64,000 nucleotides of DNA from Bufo bufo (taxonomy: Eukaryota > Chordata > Amphibia > Anura > Bufonidae). Shown piece by piece: positions 1-11,655 of this stretch (the stretch's first letter is position 1; every line of letters starts with the position of its first letter). Location of the stretch: NCBI RefSeq assembly GCF_905171765.1, contig NC_053390.1:304056622-304120621 (forward strand), read 5' to 3'. Position numbers and translations under genes: made by a program. Below the pieces are notes generated by a model. It saw only the letters and a list, made by a program, of their open reading frames with translations. It did no database searches and was not told the origin of the DNA.

Positions 1-112
1 GAATATTGTCACTTTGCGACTTCGCGAATATTTCGAATATAGTGCTATATATTCATAAAAACGAATATTAGTTTTTTTTTTCTTTCACAAAATTACAGTA
101 CACATATAATTG

Positions 113-513
113 ATTGTTTCCCAAAAGTCCAAAAGCTTAGATCTTATTCACATTGCCGAGTAAGTGATTGAGGCGCGAATCTTCGTAATGCGATTATATT
201 AGCGCACATGCGAATATCTGCATTTGTCCCAGAAGGGAGAGGCAAAGGGCTTTGCATTCATATATTAGTATAGCACCATATTCGCGACTATGTAGAAATT
301 TGAAAAATTCGATTTACGAATATTCATATTTTTTATTTTAGTTTCCACCGTACAGATTACATTGATCTGTACTCTGTAAACTACTGTCATCACCCCCCAC
401 TGTATCTCGATTGTGTCCCAAAAGTCCAAAATCTCAGATCTTACTCACATTGCTGAGTAAGTGATTGAGGCGCGAATCTTCGTAATGCGATTATATTAGC
501 GCACATGCGAATA
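113..513. repeat. Two ~100-bp direct repeats in the 5' region of the hAT element
   Basis: A block beginning near 113 (CCCAAAAGTCCAAAA...) and running to about 218 recurs at about 409-513, offset by roughly 296 bases, with a few substitutions. The surrounding 1-540 sequence is rich in GAATATTCG-type words. Similar words occur at 30212-30724, which suggests a shared hAT-like repeat family. No coding potential is seen. I infer that this is subterminal sequence of the hAT transposon whose coding region lies downstream; its left terminus would lie before the window start. Confidence 0.6.
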
Positions 514-559
514 TCGGCTCTTCGTGAGGACACTAATCCCTCCCTTATTTTAGATTGTG

Positions 560-665
560 GGCCAATGAGAAGGAGTCAAACAGGTTAGAAACATCCCTAG
601 CAACCAATCAGAAAGTTTCCCACCCCATTACTATATAAGATTTTGTCACGGCAGCCATTTTGTGC
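560..665 (+). promoter_or_regulatory. TATA/CCAAT promoter of the hAT transposon
   Basis: Two CCAAT boxes (GCCAAT at 561, ACCAAT near 603) precede a TATA element (CTATATAAG, about 631-639). A GCCATTTTG word, which resembles a YY1 site, follows near 653. Spacing and order are those of a compact RNA polymerase II promoter. It reads towards the transposase at 2354. The same layout (CCAAT boxes, TATA, GCCATTTTG) recurs at 54310-54680 in another hAT-like element. Activity is inferred, not shown. Confidence 0.55.
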
Positions 666-826
666 AGTTTCATGTGGTGGTGATTGAGAGAGGAGCTGGA
701 AACTGTGCAGTGCTTTGCTTTTTTTAAAGCAAATTCTAAATCGAATTTATTATTGAAGTGAATCTGATAGTGTTAGATAGGGTAGGTTAGTGTAGCTGAT
801 AAGTTAAAGTTTTGGGTACAGTGTTA

Positions 827-1289
827 GGCCTCATGCACACGACCGTTGTGTGCATCCGTGGCCGTTGTGCCGTTTCCCGTTTTTTTTCGCGGACCCATTG
901 ACTTTCAATGGGTCCGTGGAAAAATCGGAAAATGCACCGTTTGGCTTCCGCGTCCGTGATCCGTTTTTTCAGTCCGTGAAAAAAATATGACCTGTCCTAT
1001 TTTTTTCACGGACAACGGTTCACGGACCCATTCAAGTCAATGGGTCCGTGAAAAATCACGGATGCACACAAGATAGTCATCTGCGTCCGTGATCCGTGTC
1101 CGTGATCCGTGTCCGTTTTTCCTATCATTTTCAATGCAAACTTGACTTAGGTTTTTTTTTCACTTTTCATGTCCGTGGATCCTCCAAAAATCAAGGAAGA
1201 CCCACGGATGAAAAAACGGACACGGATCACGGAACTACGGAACCCGTTTTTGCGGAACGCAAAAAAAAAACGGTTGTGTGCATGAGGCC
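827..1289. mobile_element. Harbinger-type MITE, TTA target duplication
   Basis: The ends are inverted repeats: GGCCTCATGCACACGACCG at the left and its near-perfect complement at the right (GGTTGTGTGCATGAGGCC). The element is flanked on both sides by TTA (824-826 and 1290-1292). A three-base TWA duplication and GG-starting termini fit PIF/Harbinger MITEs. The interior is CpG-rich with repeated CCGTGATCCGTGT-like words and has no credible ORF. It sits between the hAT promoter and coding region. Confidence 0.7.
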
Positions 1290-1554
1290 TTAGTTAGGTG
1301 AAATATAATCATTTAGGTTAGTGAATAGTTAGCTGATAATTTCTAGTGCAGGGTGTAGTGTAGGGTATAGTTAGGAGAAATATAATCATTTATTTAGGTT
1401 AGTGAATAGTTAGCAGATAGATTCTAGTGCAGGGTGTAGGTTAGTTATAGTGTAGGCTTTATTTATTTATTTTTTTAGTTTTCTAGTTTAGTGTCTGTAA
1501 TTAAAAAAAGTTTAGTAGTTTTCGTTTATTACTGTTTAGTTTGTGTCATGTCTG

Positions 1555-2035
1555 CGTTTCTGTCTACGTCCTTTGTTAGTTAAAAAAAAAAAAAGTTTAT
1601 TAGTTTTAGTGTTTTTTCTTTTACTGGTTATTAGGTTTATTGTCAGCGTCAGTGTCTACGTCCTTTGTTAGTTAAAAAAAAAAAAAAGATAAAAAAAAGT
1701 TTATTAGTTTTAGTGTTTTTTCTTTTACTGGTTATAAGGTTTATTGTCAGCGTCTACGTCCTTTGTTAATTAAAAAAGAAAAAAGAAAAAAAAGTTTATT
1801 AGTTTTAGTGTTTTTCTTTTACTGGTTATTAGGTGTATTGTCAGCGTCAGTGTCTACGTCCTTTGTTACCTTTGTTAGTTAAAAAAAAAAAAAGAAAAAA
1901 AAAGTTTATTAGTTTTTGTGTTTTTTCTTTTACTGGTTATTAGGTGTATTGTCAGCGTCAGTGTCTACGTCCTTTGTTAGTTAAAAAAAAATAAAAAAAG
2001 TTTATTTTAGTGTTATCTTTTTAGTGTTCAGTTGC
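1555..2035. repeat. ~92-109-bp minisatellite in the hAT 5' untranslated region
   Basis: The words CTACGTCCTTTGTTAGTT, an A-run, AAAGTTTATTAGTTTT and TTTTACTGGTTAT recur in order about five times. CCTTTG lies near 1569, 1662, 1760, 1860 and 1969. Units differ mainly in A-run length. Decayed copies continue to about 2230. The array lies between the TATA promoter and the transposase start, so it would be transcribed as leader or intron. Confidence 0.75.
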
Positions 2036-3044
2036 TGTAGTGTCTCTGTCTTTTGGTAATTAAATCTAAAGAGTAAAAAAAGAAAAAAAATTATTGTTAG
2101 TTTTTTTTATTTCAATTTATATATTCTCTGCGTTTTTTGTTAGTTATAAAAGAAGGTTATTTTTAAGGTTTTTTTTTAATGTCTAGTCGTTGTAGTGTCT
2201 GCGTTAGTGTCTGCGTCTTTTGTCTGTCAAATAATAAAATAAAATAAAAATATTTTCTTTGATTTATTATATATAATTTAGGTTTTATTTATTTATACCA
2301 CAGTCCCCATCCCAATAAACTTTTTCCCTAATTCACGTTTTATCATTTAAGTTTTGTCTAAAATCAAAAAGAAAATTAGGTCTTCACGATCGAGCAGCAG
2401 GGGTAGGAGAGTAGTTGGTCCCAGTGCTGGACAGCTGCCAGCACGGGGGCGCTCCTCTACCCACCGAGGTGCGGATGCAGGTGTCAGGGGCATCCGCCTT
2501 ATTCGCGATTTTTTTGCAACTAGCAGCAGGAGAATTACCTCTCAGGATGCCGAGGAAGTTGCGTCTCTCGTGGCACAAGCCAGTGCCACAGAGTCCTCTG
2601 CCCCGGCTCCGAGCAGCAGCAGCAGCAGTTCGTCTCCTTTAGGACCAACCCCCAGCCCCCAAGAATCGTCCCTGCTCCTGTTTGACAGCGACAGTGAGAG
2701 GGACACCTTGGGGAGGTAATGCAGGAGGCTGACTTGCACTTCAGTCCTGAGGCTCAGGACCTTATGGAAGGGATGGAGGAGGAGATGGAGGGGGTACCAC
2801 CCAGTGGCGTACCAAGGGGGGGGCGGGGGGGCGGCCCGCCCCGGGTGCCACTCACAAGGAGGGTGCCAGCCGCGACTGAGGATTAAAAAAAATAAATAAA
2901 TAAAAAAATGTGGCGAGTGGGCCAGGCGTGGCGCTGTGATAGGGGCAGGGCTCCAGATGGTCTCTCCCTCCCCCTGTGCTGCTGCCGCCGCGGCCAATAA
3001 GAAGAGGGACAGGGCCGGGGGAGGGGCTGTGGCCACTGCGCCAC

Positions 3045-3258
3045 CAATGAAGATAACTGACCTGTTAATACAAATGCAGGAGGCGGGTGCCGGAATCAAA
3101 TAGCCGGCACCCGACCTCTATGACAGGGAGCTGCGATCAGCCTCATCAGCGGCAGTTAACCCCTTAGGTGCCGCTCCCTGTCATAGAGGTCGGGTGCCGC
3201 TATTTGATTCCGGCACCCGCCTCCTGCATTTGTATTAACAGGTCAGTTATCTTCATTA
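3045..3258. repeat. Long inverted repeat (hairpin) inside the hAT insert
   Basis: The left arm begins GAAGATAACTGACCTG and the right arm ends with its complement near 3258. Arms are roughly 90 bases around a short spacer near 3145-3165. Homology is nearly perfect, so the strand could fold into a long hairpin. Confidence 0.8.
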
Positions 3259-3261
3259 ACA

Positions 3262-3485
3262 TTGAGTGCGGCCCCCCCCCCAGTATAATAAACATTGAGT
3301 GCGGCCCCCCCAGTATAATAAACATTGAGTGCGGCCCCCCCCCAGTATAATAAACATTGAGTGCGCCCCCCTAGTATAATAAACATTGAGTGCGGCCCCC
3401 CCAGTATAATAAACATTGAGTGCGCCCCCCCCAGTATAATAAACATTGAGTGCGCCCCCCCCCCCCCCCCCAGTATAATAAACAT
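3262..3485. repeat. Poly-C minisatellite
   Basis: About seven copies of AACATTGAGTGCGG, a run of 6 to 16 C, and AGTATAAT. Units are 30-40 bp and differ chiefly in C-run length. The complementary strand carries regularly spaced G-runs and so has G-quadruplex potential. Confidence 0.8.
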
Positions 3486-3489
3486 TGGT

Positions 3490-3785
3490 GGGCAGTGGGC
3501 AGTGCCAATGAGGGTTAAAAAATAAAAAATTAACTCACCTCCTCCAATTGATCGCGTAGCTGCTGCCGGTCTACTTGTAATTTCTTCAGGACCTGTGGTG
3601 ACGTCACTGAGCTCCAGCCTCTATCACATGGTCCATTACCATGGTGATGGATCATATGATGTATCATGTGATGAGCTCAGTGACATCACCACAGGTCCTG
3701 AAGAAAGTACATGAGACCTGCTGCTACGCGATCAATTGGAGGTGGTGAGTTAATTTTTATTTATTTTTTTAACCCTCATTGGCAC
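3490..3785. repeat. Inverted repeat between the two C/G-run minisatellites
   Basis: CAGTGCCAATGAGGGTTAAA at the left is mirrored by TTTAACCCTCATTGGCACTG at the right. The arms, about 130 bases each, include GATCGCGTAGC/GCTACGCGATC and GGACCTGTGGTGACGTCAC/GTGACATCACCACAGGTCC. The centre lies near 3635. Confidence 0.8.
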
Positions 3786-3789
3786 TGCC

Positions 3790-4250
3790 CACCAATGTTT
3801 ATTATGTTGGGGGGGGGGCGCACTGTGCCACCAATGTTTATTATACTGGGGTGTTGGGGGGGGGGGGCGCACTGCACCACCAATGTTTATATGTTTATTA
3901 TGCTAGGGAGGGGGGGCGCACTGCCCACCAATGTTTATTATGTTGGGGGGGGGCACACTGCGCCACCAATGTTTATTATACTAGGGTGTTGGGGGGGGCA
4001 CACTGCACCACCAATGTTTATATGTTTATTATGCTAGGGAGGGGGGGCGCACTGCCCACCAATGTTTATTATTTTGGGGGGGCACACTGCGCCACCAATG
4101 TTTATTATACTAGGGTGTTGGGGGGGGGTGCACTGCACCACCAATGTTTATATGTTTATTATACTAGGGAGGGGGGGCGCACTGCGCCACCAATATTTAT
4201 TATGTTGGGGGGGGCGCACTGCGCCACCAATGTTTATTATACTGGGGTTT
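3790..4250. repeat. Poly-G minisatellite
   Basis: Repeats of CACCAATGTTTATTATACT or TTATTATGTTGG followed by G-runs and CGCACTG. It is the mirror-image counterpart of the poly-C block at 3262-3485. G-runs of 6-9 recur about every 40-60 bases on the plus strand. Confidence 0.78.
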
Positions 4251-7200
4251 AAGGGGGTGCAGGTTTTTATTTTATTAAGGAAGGGTTAAGGGGTCTATTA
4301 AGGGGTGGTTAATGGGTTTTATTAAGGGGGGTTAATGGGTTTATTTCGTTAAGGGGGTGTGCAGAGGTTTATTTTATTAAGGGGTTTTATTTATATTTAT
4401 AAATATTATTGAAAACATTGAAAAAAGTTTGTGCATGTTTTCTTAACTTTCTTGGGGGGGTGGGGGGGTGGGGGGTGCCAAACAAAGGGTTCGCCCCGGG
4501 TGCCAAATGCTCTAGGTACGCCCCTGGTACCACCTGTATGTACCCCAGTGACATCCTTTCCAACAGGTGCGGGCGGTTTCAGCCAGCGAAACCCCACACC
4601 TAGTCAGACCCAGGCATCAGCGAGGGGACAGAGGAGCCAGGTCAGGGGCCCCACGTCTGCTGTTCCCCTCAGTCGACCACTGGTTGGCCCTGTGTCTGAC
4701 ATATCGGGGGATGAAGAGGAGGGTAACAGAGAATGGGTGCCACCTCCCTTGTCAGGCATCAGCAGCACTGATGAGGAGGAAGGTAGGCACCAGAGGCAAA
4801 TGGTGCGACAGGTTGCCAGTGAGCCCAGAGTCAGGGGCTCGACTGGTAATGGAAGTAGGAGGAGGCAGCAGCAGGCAGCTCCACCTGTGCGCACCGAGCC
4901 TGAACAGGCGCAAGTCACCACCACCCTATCTGACAGGAGGGTGGTGCGTAAATCGCCTGTTTGGGCTTACTTCACCCTGGCACCAGATGATGCCACAATT
5001 GGCATTTGTAATCTGTGCCATGCCAGGGTGAGGAGAGGGAGGTCTGCGGCTCGGCTGGGTACCATTGCCCTCCCCCAGCACATACGAGTCAACCACTGGC
5101 GGGAGTGGGAACAGATGCGGGGTGGTCACAGCAGTGGTGCCACCAGCAGTGCGCAGGGGACAGCAGCTCCTGCCACTGTTCTGCAGCCACCCCAACCACT
5201 TCCAACAAGGCGTTCCCACTCCCCCGCTCCCTTTCCTAGAGGTACTGGTACCGGCAGCCAGACCTCTGCCTCTACTGCACCCTACTCTATGTCCTCCACT
5301 GCCGTCCGGCGCCAGCCCACGGTTGCTGACCTTTTTAAACGCACCGCGCCCTATGCCCCCGGGGACCGACGCGTGCGTTCACTCAATGGGCTCCTGGCAA
5401 GGGTTATCGCCCAACATCTGCTGCCCTTCAATCTTGTGGACAGCAATCCATTCCGGCAGATGTTGGAGCAGGCCCAACCCAGATGGCGTGTCCCCAGCCA
5501 CCATTTCTTTGCCAGGACTGGCGTCCCTGCCCTACACCAGCACATTGTGCAGAATGTATCCCTGTCGCTGGATCATGCTGTCAGCGACAGGGTGCATCTC
5601 ACAATGGATGCTTGGACCAGCAAGCATGGGCAGGGACGCTATATCAGCTTTACTGCCCATTGGGTATCCCTCCGAGGTGACGGGGAGGGATCAGCAGCAT
5701 CTGACTTTGTGGTGCCGCCCCGGGGTGTCCAGGGTAGAACTGCTGCTCTCCCCCCACAAGCCACTGTCTCCACCGCTGCTGAGCCCCCCAGCAAGCATCC
5801 CCGTAGCTACACAAGTGTGGGGCATGTCCGCTGCCAGGCCATGCTCCAGCTTGTGAGCTTAGGGGAACGAAGACACACTGGACCTGATGTTCTGGCCGCA
5901 CTACAGGCTCAGGTCCAGAAGTGGCTGACACCCCGAAGGCTCCAGGCAGGTATGGTTGTCTGTGACAACGGCGGCAACCTACTCACAGCCCTCCATGCTG
6001 GCAGTCTAACACATGTGCCCTGCATGGCACATGTCCTCAACCTTGTTGTGCAGAAATTCCTCAGAACATACGAAGGGTTGAGTGACATTGTGCCAAGGGT
6101 ACGGAGAATTGCCAGCCACTTCAGACGCTCCCCAACTGCTGCCGCGTCCCTGTCCAAACTGCAGCAGGACAACAGCCTGCCACCTCACAGGCTGATTGTG
6201 GACAGTGTGACGCATGCTGGAGAGGTTGTGGGAGCAGCGAAGGGCGGTAAAGGGAATACCTGCTGGACCAAGGCACTCCAGGGCCAGCACACCCACTTCC
6301 ATACATCACTAATGCGGAGTGGGGGCAGATACAGAAGGTCTGCCACGTGTTGGCCCCATTTGAGCAGGCGACCAAGATGGTCAGCGGGGAGCATGTCGGC
6401 CTCAATGACGTGCTCCTCATAGTGTTCCTGCTGGACAGGACACTAGATCGCCTGCTCGAGGCTGGGGAGAGTGCCTTGTTGGAGCAAGAGGAGGCAGCAA
6501 TGCTCCAACAAGACCAGGCCCAAGAAGTCATGGTCCTGGGCAGCCATGAACAGTCACAGCGGGCTGTCCCTTCCCTATGGCTGCCCTCATGCTGCGATGC
6601 CTCTGGAGGGACCCCCGGATCAAGAGAATCAAGGAGAGGGAAGATTATTGGTTGGCCACCCTTTTAGACCCTTGCTGCAAGGGGAAACTGGAGCAGTTCA
6701 TCCCAGACAGCCGTAGACAGGCCCAGATGGATCAACTGCGGGCCTGTCTGATCAAGCGGCTGGAGCAGGCCAACCCTCGGCCTCACACTCCAGTTCTCCC
6801 CGCCCATCTCACCCAGCAAGTGGCTGGCACCAGCAGCACCAGCCGAGCAGGTGACCTTATGGGTGAGATGCGGTCATTCTACCAGTCTGCGCGACCCAGT
6901 AGCAGCAGCAGCCCCAGCAGCAGCGGCAGTCACCACCAGCGGCTGGCCCGCATGGTGGCAGACTACATGGGGTCTGTTGGTGCTTCCGACAGCATGAGCA
7001 CCGGCGACCCCATGGAGTACTGGGTTGCCAGGCTGGACACCTGCCGCGAGCTCGCTCAGTATGCGCTGGAGTTACTATCTTGCCCCCCCTCCAGCGTACT
7101 GTCTGAGCAGACATTTAGCGCGGCAGGTGGGGTGGTCACGGACAAGCGGACCCGTCTGTCCACAGACTCAGTGGACAGACTTACATTCATTAAAATGAAC

Positions 7201-7254
7201 AAGTCCTGGATCGGCAGTGACTTCTTGGCCCCAGCTGTCGGTTCAGGCCGTTGA

Positions 7255-7579
7255 AGGGTCCCTTGTCCATCCCTCTCCTTGTCTCTCCCTCCTAAACTAC
7301 GTTGTTTTTAAAAAAAAATATATATATTTATTTATCTATTTACTTATTTATATATTAGAAATTTTTAATTATGAAATTTGTCTAATTTTATTTATTATTG
7401 TGTATGAATTATGAATTTTTTAATTATTGATGAATTATTAAATCTTATTATTGATGTATATATTCGTTTTTAATAAAAGCTTTTATTTTAATATTATTTA
7501 TTTTAATGATTTGATATATTATTAGATTAATTAATTTACTTAATGTAATTAGACTTAAATTGATTGTTATCAATCCAAA
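7255..7579. other. AT-rich 3' region of the hAT element
   Basis: A short pyrimidine-rich stretch follows the transposase stop, then over 250 bases of very AT-rich sequence. An AATAAA polyadenylation signal lies near 7471. No ORF or clear hAT right terminus was found before the foldback element begins at 7580. Confidence 0.4.
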
Positions 7580-8136
7580 AATTATTGATAAATTAAGTAG
7601 ACACGACGCATGCATCGGTAGTCAACAATTTATTCTTTAAAGCATATTGAGTCAGTATCAGAACACTGCGGCTACACAGACAGCCTAACCGTGTGATGAT
7701 TCCTACATACCAGAGGGCACTAGTAGTGGTGGTGTTTATCAGCAGCTATCTCATCCTCCTTTTGTCTGTGAGGAATAATGGGTACGGCCGCTCTCCACAT
7801 CCATACACGATCTTCACCGCACACACGCTGTGCTCCAGGCCCACGACAGGACCTATCCATCCTGTGCCCGTCTGAGCACAGAAGGCACTGAGGAGGCAGC
7901 TATCCTCGTCCAGGGTCTTGAAATGTCCCCTGCTGATGCGTCTGGATTAGTTCACCTTCTCATGATCGAAGACTCAGCTGCGTTCCCCTGGCTGCTGTGG
8001 GTGTCCCAGGCGTTTGGGTCCAATGCGCATCCTGGATGAACTATTGCAAGTCATGGTGCAAAATAATACTTAAAATGCGAGGCTTGTCTACAACCCGGGG
8101 GGTTTCTCAAACAGCCAGTGGCAGACTTCACAGTTA

Positions 8137-8514
8137 GGCCTGTTTACCACTGTCGTGTGTGCCCCATTTGCCGTGTTGCCGAACGCATTTGCGGAACAGC
8201 AATACACTGCTGCCGTTCCGTATCACGGATGCGGACACATTAACTTCAATGGGTCTTCAAATTTGCAGATGCGGAACGGAACCCTACGGAAGCACTATGG
8301 TCTTTTTCCGTGTGTTATCGTCCAGGAATTCCATTCTGCTAAAATATAGATCATGTGCTATCTTTTGGCGTAACGGCCGGACCGCGTACCGATTTAAGTG
8401 AATCGGACTGCGATCCACTGGGACTGCTCCACGTACTGGGCTCGTGTACTGCGGACTGCATTTTGCGGGCCGCAGCACGACAAGGGGGCGCACACGCCCG
8501 TGGGAAAGAGGCAT
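8137..8514. mobile_element. Harbinger-type MITE in the foldback's left arm
   Basis: This CpG-rich 378-bp block is flanked by TTA on both sides (8134-8136 and 8515-8517) and is absent from the mirrored right arm near 9100. The opposing arm therefore acts as an empty-site control. The ends are GGCCTGTTTACCACTGTC and, inward from the right, ATGCCTCTTTCCCACGGGC, so the inverted repeat is weak. Confidence 0.65.
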
Positions 8515-9607
8515 TTAAGGTGATGACAGGGAAAGTGGAGCACCTTCTCTGTCATTCTGCAGAGTGCATTTTTGATTGTCATTAGAAGGAACAATGTTTA
8601 ATAGAGTAACATAAAACTGCCGAAAAACTTACCGCGCATTACGAATGAATTAGTTTATAATTTTTTTTTAATTTTAATATCAATTATTATTCCTTTCAGT
8701 TCAAGATAAACATACATGAATCATGTCCTATAAAATTTTGATGTATGGAGAAGTAGAATGACGCCGAGCTTCCCGGTAGAGATGGGGTAGATAGAGATAT
8801 GACGGTGGTCTGTACTGCTATAATATATTTCTCTAACCCATCTCTAAATGGAAGCCATCAAAATTTCTCCCCCTTGAGATATCAGCATTATAGAGGACAA
8901 AATTAATGTATGTTTTTCTTGAAATGAAAGGAATAATAATTTACAATAAAAGTAAAAAAAAAAAATTAAGCACAGCTGTATTTGTAATGCAATGAAAGTT
9001 TCATTGTAGTTCTATTTTACTCCATTAAACATAGTGCCTTTGCAAGAGACTCCGAAATGCACTCTGCTGAATGACAGAGAAGGTGCTCCACTTTGCCTCT
9101 CATCCCCTTAACTGTGAAGTCTGACACTGGCTCTTTAGAACTCATCCCCCCCCCCCAGCCCCGGGTTGTATACAAGCCTCGCATTTAAAGTCTTATTCTG
9201 CACCATGACGTGCAATAGTTGATCCAGGATGCACATTGGACCCAAACGCCTGTGACACCCACAGCAGCTAGGGGAACGCAGAAGAGTCTTCGATGATGGG
9301 AAGGTGAACTAATCCAGGCGCATGAGCAGGGGACACTTCAAGACCCTGGACGAAGATAGCTGCCTCATCAGTGCCTTCTGTGCTCAGACGGGCACAGGAT
9401 GGATAGGTCCTGTCGTGGGCCTGGAGCCCAGTGTGTGTGCGGTGAAGATCATGTATGGGTGTGTAGAGCGGCCGTACCCATTACTCCTCACAGACAAAAG
9501 GAGGATGAGATAGCCGCTGATAAACACCACCACTACTAAAGCCCTCTGGCTTGTAGGAATCTTCACATGGTTAGGCTGTCTGTGTAGCCACAGTGTTCTG
9601 ATACTGA

Positions 9608-11655
9608 AGGCAACAGAAAATTGCATTAGACTTGTCAGTAAAAGCAAAAAAAGGAGGAGACCACTTTGGTACTCAGCAGAAGTGGCCCAAATCATTAAAA
9701 ATAAAAAGCTAGCATTTTGTAATTATAAAAAAAACCAGAGCAATGAAGATAAGGAAATCTACAAGATTAGGCAGAGAGAGGCCAAGCAAGTTATAAGAAC
9801 TTCTAAAGCGCAGGCAGAAGAAAAACTAGCTCAGTCTATGAAAAAAGGGGATAAGACATTCTTCAGATATATAAATGAAAAAAGGAAATTAAAACAAGGA
9901 ATAACTAAATTAAAAACAAAGGACGGAAGGTATGTCGAAGAGAATAAAGGGCTAGCCGACTGCCTTAATGAATACTTCTGTTCAGTTTTTACAAAAGAAA
10001 AAGGAGAAGGACCTCCACTAGAAAGAATGACTAATAAATCGTTTGATGCATGTATCTTTACAGAGGAAGATGTTCTAAGTTTGCTGTCTAAGGTGAAGAC
10101 AAATAAGTCACAGGGGCCTGATGAGATACACCCAAAATTATTAAAAGAGCTTAGTGGTGAGCTGGCAAAACCGTTAACAGATTTATTTAACCAATCATTA
10201 GTAACAGGAGTCGTCCCGGAAGATTGGAAATTGGCTAATGTCGTGCCCATTCACAAGAAAGGTAGTAGGGAGGAATCGAGCAACTATAGACCAGTGAGTC
10301 TGACATCAATAGTAGGCAAATTAATGGAAACCCTATTAAAGGATAGGATTGTGGAACATCTAAAATCCCATGGATTGCAAGATGAAAAACAACATGGGTT
10401 TACTTCAGGGAGATCATGTCAAACAAATCTTATAGATTTTTTTGACTGGGTGAATAAAATAATAGACGGTGGAGGTGCAGTAGACATCGCATATCTAGAT
10501 TTTAGTAAGGCTTTTGACACTGTCCAACATAGAAGACTTATCAATAAACTGCAGTCATTGAGCATGGACTCCCATATTGTTGAGTGGATTAGGCAGTGGC
10601 TGAGTGACAGACAACAGAGGGTGGTAGTCAATGGAGAACATTCAAAACAAGGTCATGTTACCAGTGGGGTTCCACAGGGATCTGTACTGGGACCGATTTT
10701 GTTTAATATCTTCATAAGTGATATTGCAAAAAGCCTCGCTGGTAAGGTTTGTCTTTTTGCTGATGACACAAAGATAGGTAACAGGGTTGATGTTCCTGGA
10801 GGGAAACGCCAAATGGAAAAGGATTTAGGAAAACTAGAAGAATGGTCAGAACTCTGGAAACTGAAATTTAATGTGGATAAGTGCAAGATAATGCACCTGG
10901 GGCGTAAAAACCCAAGGGCAGAATATAGAATATTTGACACAGTCCTGACCTCAGTATCTGAGGAAAGGGATTTAGGAGTAATTATTTCAGAAGACTTAAA
11001 GGTGGGAAGACAATGTAATAGAGCAGCACGAAATGCCAGCAGAATGCTTGGATGTATAGGGAGAGGTATAAGCAGTAGAAAGAGTGAAGTGCTTATGCCG
11101 CTGTACAGAACACTGGTGAGACCTCACTTGGAGTATTGTGCGCAGTACTGGAGGCCATATCTCCAAAAGGATATAGATACTCTAGAGAGAGTTCAGAGAA
11201 GAGCTACTAAACTAGTACATGGATTGCAGGATAAAACTTACCAGGAAAGGTTAAAGGACCTTAATATGTATAGCTTGGAAGAAAGAAGAGACAGAGGGGA
11301 TATGATAGAAACTTTTAAATACATAAAGGGAAACAACTCGGTAAAGGAAGAGGGCATATTTAAAAGAAGAAAAACTACCACAAGAGGACACAGTTTTAAA
11401 TTAGAGGGGCAAAGGTTTAAAAGTAATATCAGGAAGTATTACTTTACTGAGAGAGTAGTGGATGCATGGAATAGCCTTCCTGCAGAAGTGGTAGCTGCAA
11501 ATACAGTGAAGGGGTTTAAGCATGCATGGGATAGGCACAAGGCCATCCTTCATATAAGATAGGGCCGGGGGCTATCCATAGTATTCAGTATATTGGGCAG
11601 ACTAGATGGGCCAAATGGTTCTTATCTGCCGACACATTCTATGTTTCTATGTTCT
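9608..11655 (+). mobile_element. 5'-truncated CR1 LINE
   Basis: The copy interrupts the right arm of the foldback after TGATACTGA and ends in the CR1-style 3' tail ATTCTATGTTTCTATG (about 11637-11652). The intact left arm shows the pre-insertion sequence; about three target bases appear lost. The endonuclease part of ORF2 is missing, as expected for 5' truncation. The RT frame is fully open, implying a recent insertion. Confidence 0.88.
9682..11562 (+). CDS. CR1-type reverse transcriptase (ORF2 3' portion)
   Basis: This is the reverse transcriptase half of a CR1 LINE ORF2, which copies its own RNA at the target site. Motifs in order: YRPVSLTSIVGKLME, QHGFTSGRSCQTNL, AYLDFSKAFDTV, SGVPQGSVLGPILFN and the catalytic CLFADDTKI with its FADD core. 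The C-terminal part (LVRPHLEYC, WNSLPAEVV) is characteristic of the clade.

The frame is already open at about 9610 (KATENCIRLVSKS...RRPLWYSAEV), so 9682 is only the first candidate start codon; the protein has no authentic start here because the element is truncated. The domestic role is none: it is transposon coding sequence without internal stops over about 650 codons. Confidence 0.9.
   Translation: MAQIIKNKKLAFCNYKKNQSNEDKEIYKIRQREAKQVIRTSKAQAEEKLAQSMKKGDKTFFRYINEKRKLKQGITKLKTKDGRYVEENKGLADCLNEYFCSVFTKEKGEGPPLERMTNKSFDACIFTEEDVLSLLSKVKTNKSQGPDEIHPKLLKELSGELAKPLTDLFNQSLVTGVVPEDWKLANVVPIHKKGSREESSNYRPVSLTSIVGKLMETLLKDRIVEHLKSHGLQDEKQHGFTSGRSCQTNLIDFFDWVNKIIDGGGAVDIAYLDFSKAFDTVQHRRLINKLQSLSMDSHIVEWIRQWLSDRQQRVVVNGEHSKQGHVTSGVPQGSVLGPILFNIFISDIAKSLAGKVCLFADDTKIGNRVDVPGGKRQMEKDLGKLEEWSELWKLKFNVDKCKIMHLGRKNPRAEYRIFDTVLTSVSEERDLGVIISEDLKVGRQCNRAARNASRMLGCIGRGISSRKSEVLMPLYRTLVRPHLEYCAQYWRPYLQKDIDTLERVQRRATKLVHGLQDKTYQERLKDLNMYSLEERRDRGDMIETFKYIKGNNSVKEEGIFKRRKTTTRGHSFKLEGQRFKSNIRKYYFTERVVDAWNSLPAEVVAANTVKGFKHAWDRHKAILHIR

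Larger units (their letters stand above)
2802..4526. mobile_element. Non-autonomous hAT element inserted in hAT transposase
   Basis: The insert is bounded by an exact 8-bp duplication, GTACCACC (2794-2801 and 4527-4534). Its termini are CAGTGGCGTACC and, read inward from the right, CAGGGGCGTACC. Eight-base duplications and CAG-starting termini are typical of hAT. Removing it and one duplication joins the transposase reading frame without a shift (VPP then VCTPV). It has no transposase; it contains two nested inverted repeats and two C/G-run minisatellites. Confidence 0.9.
2354..7254 (+). pseudogene. hAT transposase with BED zinc finger, broken
   Basis: This reading frame encodes a DNA-binding cut-and-paste transposase. 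The N-terminal segment (2354-2720) is basic and serine-rich. A BED-type finger has its Cys pair near 5006-5023 and its His pair near 5079-5096. An RNase-H-like core follows (LTMDAWTSKHGQ near 5600, VVCDNGGNL near 5955, PCMAHVLNLVVQKFL near 6020). The hAT C-terminal dimerisation region (SSVLSEQTFSAAGGV, about 7093-7137) ends at the stop at 7254.

Breaks seen: a one-base loss in a G-run near 2710; a 1725-bp hAT-type insert at 2802-4526; a frame change with apparent loss of codons between about 6200 and 6345, where a TRWNS-like motif is expected; another frame change near 6550-6577. The first codon is TTG directly after a stop, so the original start is uncertain. Family assignment is firm; the copy is non-functional as read. 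Confidence 0.88.

Noticed and set aside
4567..5856. Alternative 60-260-codon frames over the hAT transposase
   Set aside because: They are shadows of the transposase frame in GC-rich coding DNA; only one frame shows the BED finger and hAT motifs.
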